Under the pieces are notes generated by a model. It ran no database searches. It had not been told where the DNA came from and was given only the letters and a program-made list of their open reading frames with translations. A stretch of DNA of 48,139 bases from a virus. Position 1 is the stretch's first letter. Each line of letters starts with the position of its first letter. Below are positions 1 to 8,883 of this stretch, one piece after another. Location: positions 1 to 48,139 of IMG/VR virus record IMGVR_UViG_3300032086_003167. One strand, written 5' to 3'. The position numbers and the translations under genes are program-made.

Positions 1-259
1 CACGCAAAAGAGTTTCGAGCTAGACAGTTTTTGTTCCAAGGCGGCAAACAGGCAGCTCCAGTTCCGTGGGACCGTAAAGATCACAACTCTGCCACCAAGT
101 TAATGAACACGATTCAATGGTTTCGTGACAATCCTGATGCAGTCGGCAAAGGCGACTTTTTAGACATTTACTCTGGCGTAATGCGTCGGATGCCTCTGAC
201 GTTTGGTGCTGGCGAATTAGCCGAAGCAGTGGTGAAGGGGAAAGCCATTGACCGTATTT
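1..259. repeat. Terminal overlap, left copy (circle junction)
   Basis: This segment matches 47881-48139 base for base without gaps except at positions 3, 13, 21, 36, 61, 145, 156 and 168. The last 91 bases (169-259) are identical. The codon phase is preserved, so the gene running off the right end continues here. Four of the eight changes are silent. Read together, this is the closure overlap of a circular or terminally redundant genome in which two slightly different variants were sampled. Confidence 0.93.
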
Positions 260-3200
260 ACGAAGGCAATCCAGAGAAAGGTGACATCTACGGACTAGCG
301 AGAGATATTGTTTACGCCGAGATGCAGGAGTCCGATCCAACAGCACTGAAGGTTGCCCGTGGTGTCACCGAACTTCCAGCGTATGCAGTAGACATTGCGG
401 TTACGGGCGGCATCGGTGGAGTGACTAGAGGTATAGGCCGAAAGGGCATGGCAATTCTTGCGAAGCGTCTCGGCAAAGAAAAGTTCAAGAAGTTCATGGC
501 TTCGGCTGTGGTCAAAGGTGCAACTAAAGCAGCACCAGCAGTCACTGAAGCTGGTATCTACGCAGGTGTCACAGATGTTGGAGGAACGCTCGCTCAGGCT
601 CTACCACAGCGTGACCTTAAGTTCGACGAGAGCACTGAGACTGGATTCGCTGCGACCGAGAAAGACTCATGGATGAACAGCCTACCCAAGGCTGTCATCA
701 ACCAGATGAGCGAGTACCTGGTTGAAAAGGTTGGTGGTGAAGCTTTAGCGAAAGGTGCGAGTAAGATTGGAGCACCAATCCGCAAGGCAATGACACCAAA
801 GCCTACGTCAGCGGATGTGCCTGAGAACATGAAGACGTACATCCTGAATCGCATCCGTCAGTCATGGCAACGTGCTAACCCAGACGTTGGCCCAATGGCA
901 AGCCGAATCGGATTCAACGGAATGATTGCTGAGTTGGGTGAAGAGCGTGTTACCGAAATCGTACAGGGTGCTAACGAAGTCTTCTTCAGCCAGATGCCTG
1001 GCTACAACCGTGATGCTGCCCCGCAAATCGACCAACGCTTTGGCATGACTGGTGATGTCGTTCAAGAGGCTGGCTATCAGCTTGGTGTGACGGATGAAAC
1101 ACCAGAGCAAGCTTCTCAACGCCGTGATGACATGGTGACACAAGGGCTTACTGAAGTCATCGGTATCGGTGCAATGAAGGGCATGGCTGGAATGCGTAGC
1201 ACGCCAACGCCCAATGTTGAAGAGCTTGAGAAAGGCAATATGGCTCAAGCGATCCTCCCAATTAGTAGAGACGCTAACTATCAAGCTGGTGTGCAAAAGC
1301 TTATCGCTGAAGGACAGACTAGCCGCAAAGCATTTAGCCAAGTTCAAGTTCCCGGAACTAACAAAACACTCTATGACATGATGCCAAACGGCAAGGCTCG
1401 TCAGGAGTTTTTGCAGAACGCCAGTGATTACATAGACACACGGAACCGTATGGAAGCACGGATGTTGGAGCAACAGCAACAACCTCCTTTGCAGCAGGAT
1501 CAACTAGAACAACGTCCTGTAGAGCAGGATCAACCAAAACAACCTCCTGTAGAGCAGGATGTTGTGTCTGAACCGCCGGTTGAACAACAAGTACCAGAAC
1601 CACCAGAGGTGACAGAAGCTAAAGCGATTACTCGTGATTTAACACGAGCTGATGTCATGCGAATGTCGCCTGGTATGAAAGTCAATGAAACACCTCAAGG
1701 ATACGAGGTTGAAATGGGCAACGGTAAGCGTGTACTGGTTACGCTTGAAGAAGAAGGCCTTAGCAAATACACCAGTGATGCCGATTTGCGTGCAATCTAC
1801 CCCACATACTCTCAATACGACTGGTTCAAAAAGAAGTATCCAACGGTGGATGACTATGTACGGAAAGAGAGGAAACGACTGGACGCAGGTGGAGGCTTTG
1901 GTGGATTTATCATTGGGCCTGATCAGCGAATGCGAGATGATGTCGCCACGCTGGATGTTGTTGCAATTGTAAGAATAAACAATTCGGATTGGGCGCGTAA
2001 TAAGACAAGCCTGAAGCAAACTAAAACTTACATGCACGAAATGATGCACCTCGCATACAACGGTGGCATGTTTACTGATGCTGAAATGGATGCGTTGATC
2101 AAAAAGTACAGCGATCCAAACAGATCAGTGATGCAGCAGTCTGAAGACTTTGCGCAAACAGCTGAGTTCTGGGAAGAACCTGGAATGATTCAACGGTTTG
2201 TTGACTGGATTAACCGTATGGCTTCTAAGCTAACTGGTGGTCGTATCGAACTGAATGGTGAAGCTGTTCGCCGGTTGATCTACAGCGAGAACTTCTGGAA
2301 ACGAGATGTTCAAAGCATACATGATTTTCAGGTGCGAGAAGGTGATCGCCAGCAAGCTAAGCTACAGGCGAATCAGATACAGCAGCCTGATATCCAGCCT
2401 ATGGCTGACGACCTCGACTTCCGTGGTAAAGAGCCAACGCCTGGACCAGCGGATCGCTTGCCAGGTGGACGAGCAATTCCGGCAAACGTCACCAAAGCTC
2501 GTATGACATGGCGAAAAGCCGACGAGAAACAGATGGGTTTCCATTTATCACGCCAAGAAGTTTTTAACGAAGTGAATCGTCGTCGCTTCGGTTCTCCAGA
2601 ACAACGAGCTAAAGTCGATGAGGAAGCGATTGCTCGCTGGAATGATCCTAACCATACGTTTGATGTGTATGACCACGAACACATCATTCGGCTTTCCAAT
2701 GAACTAGCTCTTAGCAAAGACCCGAACGACTACGCCAAAGCCATCGACCTCATGATTCTTAAGCGTGACAAGATCGCTGATGTCGCACGTAACCTTGGCT
2801 ACGGCAAAGACCCTCTTGGGAAAACTGAAGCGTCACGACGCAAAGATGCTGTCACCGATGCGATATTTCTGAACGACAAGAAGGCTTTGGAACGCATACG
2901 CAACCGCAAGAGTTCTGACCCTCGCAAGCAGAGAGCTGGTGAAAAAGCTTGGGAACGTGAACAGGCACGACTCCAGAAAGTACGTGAATACGTCGAGAGG
3001 CTTGGCTACGAGTGGAGTGAGAAAGGCTTTACAAAGCTTGGAACGAATGTAACCGATTCGATCAAAGTTGCACGCTTTGCTATTAACACAAAGAAGAACC
3101 TTGGCCGAAGAGCCAACGACATCTTCACGGAGATCACATATGGCTTCATGCTCTCTGGCCATCAGACACAAATGGTCAACTTCCTAAGTAACACAACTTG

Positions 3201-5070
3201 GGGAGCGACGATGATGGCAGAGCAATATGCTTCAGCTGCATTGAACTCAGCTCTCGGAAACACGGATGACATCACACTGGCAGACTATAAGTTTGCTCGC
3301 AACCAACTAAAGAACATGACACCTGACAAGTTACGTGTGATTGCGATCGCTGGTCGTAATGCCATGACAAGGTTCATGTCTGAGCGTGGCGTGATTGAAG
3401 AAGAAGTTGGCATCGACGAAAAGACCAAGTACGAAGTTGCACCTGCATTGCCAGGCAAAGGTGGTCAGGCGTTCAGAGCTATCTTTGGCTTCGGCCCGAT
3501 GAGTGCTATCGACCAGTTCTACAAGACACTGTTTACCAACCTTGAAGTTGGTGTGCACGCTGCTCACCTAGCGAGAATTGAAGCTGAAGCGTTTAACCGC
3601 AAACAAAAAGATGCTTCCAAGCACATGACTGAACAGGAGATGGCTGACAGAGCGGAAGAGTTGTTGCTCGACAAGCGATCGCCAGCATGGGTAGAAGCAC
3701 TGAATCAGGCTGAACAGAAGATGTTTCAGGATGACGGTGGTGTAATCTCTCAAAAGATCATTGGTGTGTCTGAAAACATCAGAAGCATACCGCTTGTGGG
3801 TCCGGCGTTTCAGCACCTGGTTGCACCGTTCGTCCGAACACCAACTCGCATTATTGGAAACGCTTTGGTTCGCATGCCTGTGCTCGGCATACCTGTGTAT
3901 CACAAGATGTTCCAGAATTACAAAGACGGCAACCACGTGCTCAAAGGTGTAAGTCGTGAAGCACTAAGCCAAATATCAGTCGGCTTGCTAGTTGCGATGA
4001 TCTGGAATCTGGTTGATGCAGATGAAGAGGAAACAACACTGACTGGTGCGAAAGGAGCATTAGGTGAAAAGAGCCGTACATTCCGCTATCAAGAAGGTGT
4101 TGCTCCACCACAGGCTGTAAAAATCGGAAACACTTGGTATCAGTACGACAGGTTCGATCCGTTTGCGATGGCGTTAGCTACGGTTGTCGATTCTATCCAG
4201 GCACTCAAGTCTGATAAAAGCATCGGCGAGAAAGGTGCTGACGTAGCTCGCTCTATCGGCGGCTCAGTGCAAGAGAAGACCTTCTTCCGCTCTGTTGGTG
4301 ACTTAATTAAAGCAGTTGACTCAGAGGATGGTGGTCAGCGATGGGTAGCATCAGCACTCACGAGGTTTGTGCCTAACCTTTATACACAAGCAGCACGAGC
4401 ATCATCACCGACGATCACTGACTCACGAGCTGACACAGCATTTGAGTCCTTTAAGAAGCGTTCAAAGATTGCACCAGCACAAGACATCCACGATCCATGG
4501 GGTCGCAAGGCAAAGACCTCTGGTGGCATCACAGGTGTGAAAAGCAAGACTGCTGAGCCGTTTATCGGCGACCGTGTGTTTGTTAACTGGAACCGCCTGC
4601 ATCCAGAGACTGACGATCAGCGTTTCCCAACCAGGCCAAGACGTGAGTACACCTACAACGGTGTCAAACACAAGATGCCTGAAGAGCAATACGCTCAGTA
4701 TTCAGAGCTTGCAGGAACGCTTGCAAAGAACGTCGTTGAGAAGATGCTGAGCGACGACATGGCTCGCAATCCTGATGACGTAACGATGAAGATTGTCGAA
4801 GGTGCGATTAGTCGAGCCAGGATGATGGTCAAAGATCACCTACACTCCAAAGGCAATATGGACATACCGATGGAACGCTTTGAGCGTGACATGCAGAGCA
4901 AGCTGTACAGCACCGCCATCGCACCACTGAGAGCAAAGCGTCCACGACGTGGAGCATCACAGTCTGTGTATGAACAGGAAGTTGCCGAGTGGCAGTCAGA
5001 CCGTGACGCTGCTCTACGCTACGTCGAGTGGTACAGACAGCGGCCAGACAGGGTAAGGATAAGACGATGA
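1..5070 (+). CDS. Giant polyvalent virion protein with HExxH peptidase motif (3' part, continues from 47623)
   Basis: This is the 3' part of a gene that starts at 47623 and crosses the circle junction, giving about 1,775 aa in total. A zinc-metallopeptidase motif HEMMH followed by LAYNGG is encoded at 2035-2049 (about residue 765). A Gln/Pro/Glu-rich linker lies at about 1465-1615. The C-terminal third (from about 3100) has the look of the large-polyvalent-protein-associated domains seen in ejected proteins of short-tailed phages, with a hydrophobic stretch near 3960-4010. Inference: a virion protein delivered into the cell with the DNA, whose peptidase may help cross or remodel the envelope. 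It is the last gene of the late virion block, just upstream of the small membrane genes. A structural role is likely; the peptidase role rests on the motif only. Confidence 0.75.
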   Translation, partial: HAKEFRARQFLFQGGKQAAPVPWDRKDHNSATKLMNTIQWFRDNPDAVGKGDFLDIYSGVMRRMPLTFGAGELAEAVVKGKAIDRIYEGNPEKGDIYGLARDIVYAEMQESDPTALKVARGVTELPAYAVDIAVTGGIGGVTRGIGRKGMAILAKRLGKEKFKKFMASAVVKGATKAAPAVTEAGIYAGVTDVGGTLAQALPQRDLKFDESTETGFAATEKDSWMNSLPKAVINQMSEYLVEKVGGEALAKGASKIGAPIRKAMTPKPTSADVPENMKTYILNRIRQSWQRANPDVGPMASRIGFNGMIAELGEERVTEIVQGANEVFFSQMPGYNRDAAPQIDQRFGMTGDVVQEAGYQLGVTDETPEQASQRRDDMVTQGLTEVIGIGAMKGMAGMRSTPTPNVEELEKGNMAQAILPISRDANYQAGVQKLIAEGQTSRKAFSQVQVPGTNKTLYDMMPNGKARQEFLQNASDYIDTRNRMEARMLEQQQQPPLQQDQLEQRPVEQDQPKQPPVEQDVVSEPPVEQQVPEPPEVTEAKAITRDLTRADVMRMSPGMKVNETPQGYEVEMGNGKRVLVTLEEEGLSKYTSDADLRAIYPTYSQYDWFKKKYPTVDDYVRKERKRLDAGGGFGGFIIGPDQRMRDDVATLDVVAIVRINNSDWARNKTSLKQTKTYMHEMMHLAYNGGMFTDAEMDALIKKYSDPNRSVMQQSEDFAQTAEFWEEPGMIQRFVDWINRMASKLTGGRIELNGEAVRRLIYSENFWKRDVQSIHDFQVREGDRQQAKLQANQIQQPDIQPMADDLDFRGKEPTPGPADRLPGGRAIPANVTKARMTWRKADEKQMGFHLSRQEVFNEVNRRRFGSPEQRAKVDEEAIARWNDPNHTFDVYDHEHIIRLSNELALSKDPNDYAKAIDLMILKRDKIADVARNLGYGKDPLGKTEASRRKDAVTDAIFLNDKKALERIRNRKSSDPRKQRAGEKAWEREQARLQKVREYVERLGYEWSEKGFTKLGTNVTDSIKVARFAINTKKNLGRRANDIFTEITYGFMLSGHQTQMVNFLSNTTWGATMMAEQYASAALNSALGNTDDITLADYKFARNQLKNMTPDKLRVIAIAGRNAMTRFMSERGVIEEEVGIDEKTKYEVAPALPGKGGQAFRAIFGFGPMSAIDQFYKTLFTNLEVGVHAAHLARIEAEAFNRKQKDASKHMTEQEMADRAEELLLDKRSPAWVEALNQAEQKMFQDDGGVISQKIIGVSENIRSIPLVGPAFQHLVAPFVRTPTRIIGNALVRMPVLGIPVYHKMFQNYKDGNHVLKGVSREALSQISVGLLVAMIWNLVDADEEETTLTGAKGALGEKSRTFRYQEGVAPPQAVKIGNTWYQYDRFDPFAMALATVVDSIQALKSDKSIGEKGADVARSIGGSVQEKTFFRSVGDLIKAVDSEDGGQRWVASALTRFVPNLYTQAARASSPTITDSRADTAFESFKKRSKIAPAQDIHDPWGRKAKTSGGITGVKSKTAEPFIGDRVFVNWNRLHPETDDQRFPTRPRREYTYNGVKHKMPEEQYAQYSELAGTLAKNVVEKMLSDDMARNPDDVTMKIVEGAISRARMMVKDHLHSKGNMDIPMERFERDMQSKLYSTAIAPLRAKRPRRGASQSVYEQEVAEWQSDRDAALRYVEWYRQRPDRVRIRR

Positions 5071-5291
5071 GAAAACGAAAGAGATACCGCACTGACGGCC
5101 AGCACGAAGGCACGTCACGCATAGAAACACGCACAGGGGCTAAGGCCGCACGCACGGATGCCAAGGCTAATTTGATACTCGCCAAAAGCGAGAAAGCTAA
5201 ACAGACCGCAGCCAAACGGAAATGGCTTGTATTCCTCTTAGGAATGGTCATGGCTATAGCTGCATTCTTCAAATTCAAGATAGGACCCTGA
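5067..5291 (+). CDS. Small basic membrane protein
   Basis: A 74-aa protein whose ATG overlaps the upstream stop codon (ATGA), indicating translational coupling. The N-terminal 45 residues are very basic and probably helical. One hydrophobic segment follows (KWLVFLLGMVMAIAAFF, about residues 52-68) and then a short tail. It is the first of four small genes between the virion block and the convergent leftward block, the usual place for lysis genes. The layout (cytoplasmic basic domain plus one C-terminal membrane segment) would suit a holin-like or spanin-accessory protein, but no family is recognised. Confidence 0.7.
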   Translation: MRKRKRYRTDGQHEGTSRIETRTGAKAARTDAKANLILAKSEKAKQTAAKRKWLVFLLGMVMAIAAFFKFKIGP

Positions 5292-5292
5292 T

Positions 5293-5526
5293 ATGAATAA
5301 CATCACAAGCGTGATTGGAGACTTCCTCAAAAGTCTCAAATCTAAACGAGTCATTACCGGCATTCTGACCATCGTGTTCATGGCCGCATACAACTACTTC
5401 AACCTCGCTGAGGTCGGTGTGTCTGAAGACACAGTGAACAACCTCGTTATCACAGTCGCAGCTCTGATCGTCGGCGATACGATTCGCCCAGTGAATCCTG
5501 AGAAGGGAGATAGCGATGAAGGTTAG
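5293..5526 (+). CDS. Holin-like small membrane protein
   Basis: A 77-aa protein with an N-terminal amphipathic stretch, a first hydrophobic segment at about residues 20-36 (VITGILTIVFMAAYNYF) and a second at about 47-63 (NNLVITVAALIVGDTI), then a charged tail. Two membrane segments, small size and position after the late virion genes fit a class II holin-like protein. The start lies 2 bases after the preceding stop and the end overlaps the next gene by 11 bases. No sequence family is recognised, so holin is inferred from topology and position. Confidence 0.65.
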   Translation: MNNITSVIGDFLKSLKSKRVITGILTIVFMAAYNYFNLAEVGVSEDTVNNLVITVAALIVGDTIRPVNPEKGDSDEG

Positions 5527-5725
5527 AATGGTTAAACCAGGCGAACGCTATCGCTTCATGGCGAGAAGTAGTAACCCACACACACTGAGCCGGTTGGAAA
5601 CCTTAATGGCCGCTGAAGGCTACAAGCGTGTTAAGTTCCTGAGCTTCCTAGCGCACATCATCAACTTTGAATACACGATACGAGAGGATTGGTATGGAAA
5701 CGAACTTACCTCAGATGCTGACTGA
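5516..5725 (+). CDS. Small hypothetical protein
   Basis: A 69-aa basic protein. Its start (GAGAAGGGAGATAGCG then ATG) has a strong ribosome-binding site inside the end of the preceding gene. Its C-terminus overlaps the start of the next gene by 32 bases. It has no clear membrane segment, signal peptide or metal motif. Position within the tightly overlapped lysis-like cluster is the only hint of function. Confidence 0.6.
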   Translation: MKVRMVKPGERYRFMARSSNPHTLSRLETLMAAEGYKRVKFLSFLAHIINFEYTIREDWYGNELTSDAD

Positions 5726-5930
5726 TGTCGGTTTCCCAATCGGCTTGTGTCTGATTCTCTTATACGGTTTCAAGAAGGTCGGTGAGGTGCTGCTGGCTCG
5801 TGTAGTCGATCCAGTCATCACCTCGCACCGAGAGTTCCTCGTGAAGCTTGAGCAGCAGCTTGAGCTACAAGGGGAACTGGTGCGTAAGATGGTGTCTATT
5901 CAGGAAGAGATTCTGCGGAAGCTGGAGTAG
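5694..5930 (+). CDS. Single-pass holin-like protein (BhlA/UviB style)
   Basis: A 78-aa protein started at 5694 because GAGAGG stands 7 bases upstream; an earlier in-frame ATG at 5667 lacks this. It has one N-terminal hydrophobic segment (VGFPIGLCLILLYGF, about residues 11-25) followed by a charged helical region with regularly spaced Leu/Ile, predicted coiled coil to the end. This layout, including the VGFPI start of the membrane helix, resembles BhlA/UviB-type holin-like proteins. No separate endolysin was recognised nearby, so the lytic enzyme may be one of the unassigned proteins or a virion domain. Confidence 0.6.
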   Translation: METNLPQMLTDVGFPIGLCLILLYGFKKVGEVLLARVVDPVITSHREFLVKLEQQLELQGELVRKMVSIQEEILRKLE

Positions 5931-5936
5931 GTGGTA

Positions 5937-6725
5937 TTAGTAATAGCAACCAGGTGTATCTTTAAGAATCTCTCTAGCTTCTTCATCAACAGTTGATAGG
6001 TCTAGTATTAGATACTTGCATTTGGCAAGAAGTTCAGCTGACTTGTTTGAAAGGTATACTTGCTCACCACAATCACCTATGCCCAACCATTCACCTTCAT
6101 AATTTGATAGCCACTCGCATGAGATGTCTTCCATCCAATCTGCGCTTATGCCCAAACCGCCTTTGTGATGCGATAACGCTTCAGCAATAGGATCTTCATC
6201 ACCTTCATCGCTTCCAGGAATACCCTCCCAACTAAACCACAATTCGCATTCGCATTTACTAAGGAGTTTTGCAACCTCAACAGAGGGAACGAAGTTTTTT
6301 CCGAAGCCTAATCGCTTCCCTTTATACTCTTGGAATAAGGTAGCAACTTCAGGCGAAATTTCTTTCAGTCCTTTCAGGCGTATAGACTGATTCTTTTCGT
6401 TTAGTTTTTCATGGCGGATTAGAATTTTCGCTGCATCCAAATCTATGTGTGTATAGTCATCATCACGCAATCCATCATACGAAACAGCATACTCGTTATT
6501 AAGCAACTGCTTCGCAGCTTCCGCTGTCATGACCTTAACTCTGTTCGCCTCAGCTTCCCGTTCAGCTTCTATCACGGCTTGGCATTCTTCGTTATCACAC
6601 ACATCTTCAGGCCACCAGTCTTCTGGGTATGCAAGATGAGTACCGTGTATATCCCAAAGGTCAACACGCTCAATCTCTTCTCCGCATTGATCGCAGAATG
6701 CGATGCCGAAATATTCTTTACCCAT
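5937..6725 (-). CDS. Zinc-ribbon protein with leucine-rich-type repeats
   Basis: A 262-aa protein started at the ATG at 6725, which has AAGGAGA about 8 bases upstream; longer in-frame starts do not. The N-terminus carries a CDQCG...CDNEEC zinc-ribbon-like pair. From about residue 70 there are degenerate repeats built around L/I-x-L, an A-x-x-L helix and y-x-G-x-x-L-x-[LIF], repeated about five times. Such repeats are common in planctomycete proteins and hint at host origin. It is the last gene of the leftward block and ends 6 bases from the convergent lysis-like genes. Function unknown; a protein-binding role is inferred from the repeats. Confidence 0.65.
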   Translation of the reverse strand: MGKEYFGIAFCDQCGEEIERVDLWDIHGTHLAYPEDWWPEDVCDNEECQAVIEAEREAEANRVKVMTAEAAKQLLNNEYAVSYDGLRDDDYTHIDLDAAKILIRHEKLNEKNQSIRLKGLKEISPEVATLFQEYKGKRLGFGKNFVPSVEVAKLLSKCECELWFSWEGIPGSDEGDEDPIAEALSHHKGGLGISADWMEDISCEWLSNYEGEWLGIGDCGEQVYLSNKSAELLAKCKYLILDLSTVDEEAREILKDTPGCYY

Positions 6726-6771
6726 GAAACTGTCTCCTTGTGTCTGAAATACCACTTGCTTTCTAACATCC

Positions 6772-6810
6772 ATGCCGACTGATTTCAAACACACATCAAT
6801 GCCGACTGAT
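6772..6810. repeat. Two 12-bp direct repeats next to the integrase gene
   Basis: ATGCCGACTGAT occurs at 6772-6783 and 6799-6810, 27 bases apart. A partial third copy, CAATGCCG, lies at 6825-6832 inside a TGCAAT repeat. They sit in the 116-base gap between the integrase 3' end and the next leftward gene. Repeats next to an integrase are candidates for integrase arm or core sites, but they could equally be operators for the downstream gene. No attachment core can be proven from this sequence alone. Confidence 0.3.
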
Positions 6811-6841
6811 ATGACAGGTTTGTGCAATGCCGTGCAATAAG

Positions 6842-8680
6842 CTACGACCCCTTCAGCATCTGGTCAAATAGAGCGTCTTTAACTTCGCCCTGAAGCCATA
6901 CCAGTGCCGTGCATTCTGGTGCATCTGTGTCCAATAGCGTGTCGAGTTCTTGCCGGTTGACGTGCAGGAACGGTTCGGATTCGGGTTCGGATTTTACTGC
7001 ACGCACCTTGCCGACTCTGTAATTCAAGGTGTTTGAGAGCGATTCTTCGAGTCCCTCCTTCGCTACTTTTACCCCTTTCGGGATGTCGTCCGTGAGTGCA
7101 CGGTATGCTACGGGGTTGGACGCTATGAGACGCTTCAACCCCTCTATTTGTAGCTTCAACTCTACTATTTCAGCGTTTAAGACCACCTCATTCTCAACCG
7201 GCGTTGCACGCTGTAGCACGGGATCGTTAGAGTTTGATTTTGGCTGTTTGGGTTCGGATTTGGGTTCGGATTTTGAAAACAGCCCTCTCATCGCTGATTG
7301 GGTGATAGTGCTAGCATGTTGCTCAGCTGCCTGAGCCAGAGCTGGCATGTTGTCCTTCAGAGCGTCGAGAACCATTCCGAAGAAGTAAGTCGTGTGTTCC
7401 AAGCCAGCGACACGAGACTCTTTCCAGTGGCTCATAGCATCCTTCACGCCGTCACCAACGATCTGGAGATAGTGTTCTTCCTGGATCGCTTTGCTGTGTC
7501 CGATCCATTTAGCAGCGTCATGCTGATGCTGATTGAAGATTTTTACGAGGTCAGTTACCCATGAGCTGCGTGAGTTGTTGAACAGGTTTGGGATGCGTGG
7601 CTTCTCGGTGTAAGCTTCGTAGCGACCTGCATATTGCTCAGACAGGCTGAAGTCACAGTCGGCTTTACCGGCTCTCACAGCGTCCTCCTTCTCACCTTTG
7701 AACAGATAGCCGTCAGGGTTTGGTTCAGCGTCACAGAGCAGCTTAAAGATGATCCAGTTCGCATCATGGAACATTGGGCAGATGCGGCCACCGTTCTTGT
7801 GAGAGTCGATGGTAACAGTCGCACGATTGACATCGCCGTCTGCGAAATCCACATCACAGTTACGAATCCACAATGTGTCTGCTGCACCTCGTAAGCCCAT
7901 CAGTCGAGCAAGCACAATGCGAGCAAGGCTCTTGAGGTCAAACTGGCTGTTAAACAAATCCTGAGTCTCTTCGAGCGTCACGTAGCGAATGCGTGTTTCA
8001 TCCTTCTTCTTGGATGTGCGAATGCCGTAAGCAAACACATTGACCTCTATGATGGATGATGCCACAGCCCAGCTAAACAGTTCCTTCACCTGGTCAACCT
8101 GCTTAGCGACATATGTGTTTGATAGCGGCTGCTTTGGATCGAGCTTAAATTTAGTGACACCTTCCTTGGTGTAACGCACTTTCTTGCCTTGCTTCTTTAG
8201 CTGGCGAGGATAGTTCTTAGCGTCGTTCATGGTGAGGTCACGAATATCCTTATCGCCACCGAACTGATGTATCAGACGCTCAAAGGTTTGGACGAACTTG
8301 TTGACCGTTGGTGCTTTGACAACTTCCTTCTTCATCTCCAGAAACTCTTCGGTTACTGAATCGAGAGAGAACGCCGATGCACTTCGACGAGCTGCACGCT
8401 CACGCACAAGGCCATACTTCTCCAAACGATTATGTATTTGCTGGCGAACATCCTTTAGCCACTTCTGTTGCTTTCTGTCGAATGTCTCACCTTGCTCTAC
8501 TGTTCCGACCAGTGACATAACCATGTCATGCTCTTTAGTAGCTTGCTTTTCAGAGATCTTCTTAACACTTCCAAGAGGAATGTATGCGGTAACACGGCGA
8601 TTGCCCATTAGCTGCTTCCATTGAACACGCCAAGAGTACGAACCACTACCCTTCTTATTCTCTACCTGCACGAGAGCCAT
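6842..8680 (-). CDS. int: Tyrosine recombinase / phage integrase
   Basis: A 612-aa site-specific integrase expected to insert the phage into the host chromosome. The start at 8680 gives MALVQVENKKG with AAAGGG about 9 bases upstream, 4 bases after the stop of the HTH gene; a longer TTG start at 8791 runs antisense-frame through that gene and is rejected. A SAM-like core-binding region is followed by the catalytic domain: the first Arg lies in RLMGLRGAADTLW, the box II region in NNSRSSWVTD (Asn where His is usual), then WIGHS and the tyrosine in EEHYLQI. This C-terminal pattern is the style I associate with planctomycete integrases. The extra approximately 140-residue tail is low-complexity and charged. 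Confidence 0.9.
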   Translation of the reverse strand: MALVQVENKKGSGSYSWRVQWKQLMGNRRVTAYIPLGSVKKISEKQATKEHDMVMSLVGTVEQGETFDRKQQKWLKDVRQQIHNRLEKYGLVRERAARRSASAFSLDSVTEEFLEMKKEVVKAPTVNKFVQTFERLIHQFGGDKDIRDLTMNDAKNYPRQLKKQGKKVRYTKEGVTKFKLDPKQPLSNTYVAKQVDQVKELFSWAVASSIIEVNVFAYGIRTSKKKDETRIRYVTLEETQDLFNSQFDLKSLARIVLARLMGLRGAADTLWIRNCDVDFADGDVNRATVTIDSHKNGGRICPMFHDANWIIFKLLCDAEPNPDGYLFKGEKEDAVRAGKADCDFSLSEQYAGRYEAYTEKPRIPNLFNNSRSSWVTDLVKIFNQHQHDAAKWIGHSKAIQEEHYLQIVGDGVKDAMSHWKESRVAGLEHTTYFFGMVLDALKDNMPALAQAAEQHASTITQSAMRGLFSKSEPKSEPKQPKSNSNDPVLQRATPVENEVVLNAEIVELKLQIEGLKRLIASNPVAYRALTDDIPKGVKVAKEGLEESLSNTLNYRVGKVRAVKSEPESEPFLHVNRQELDTLLDTDAPECTALVWLQGEVKDALFDQMLKGS

Positions 8681-8684
8681 GTGT

Positions 8685-8861
8685 CTAACCCTTTCGCTTT
8701 CCACCCTTGATGTACTTATCAAGGTCTTGAATGTCGAATCGTTTTGAACGCTGACCAACCTGAACAACCGGCAGCTGCTTCCCACGAACAAGCGACCAGA
8801 GCTTGCTCTTACTGATTGCCAGATACTCGCTGGCTTCGAGGTCTGTAAAAAGACGTTTCAT
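8685..8861 (-). CDS. Excisionase-like helix-turn-helix protein
   Basis: A 58-aa protein (MKRLFTDLEASEYLAISKSK...) ending 4 bases before the integrase start. The sequence L-x-A-S-E-Y-L-x-I-S-x-x-x-L-W-x-L-V-x-G-K-Q-L-P followed by a basic wing and F-D-I-Q-D-L-D-K-Y-I is a typical HTH_17/MerR-like excisionase fold. Position directly upstream of int supports a role as recombination directionality factor or as int regulator. It is too short for most gene callers' defaults and overlaps the spurious integrase extension. Confidence 0.8.
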   Translation of the reverse strand: MKRLFTDLEASEYLAISKSKLWSLVRGKQLPVVQVGQRSKRFDIQDLDKYIKGGKRKG

Positions 8862-8883
8862 AGCTTACACTTTCTGCAAATTT

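Noticed and set aside
862-1503. 213-codon minus-strand frame inside the giant virion gene
   Set aside because: It is antisense to a continuous coding frame with normal codon use, has no ribosome-binding site, and the product has no recognisable features.
6842-8791. Longer integrase with TTG start
   Set aside because: The extension is an out-of-frame reading of the HTH gene at 8685-8861; ATG at 8680 has a good ribosome-binding site.
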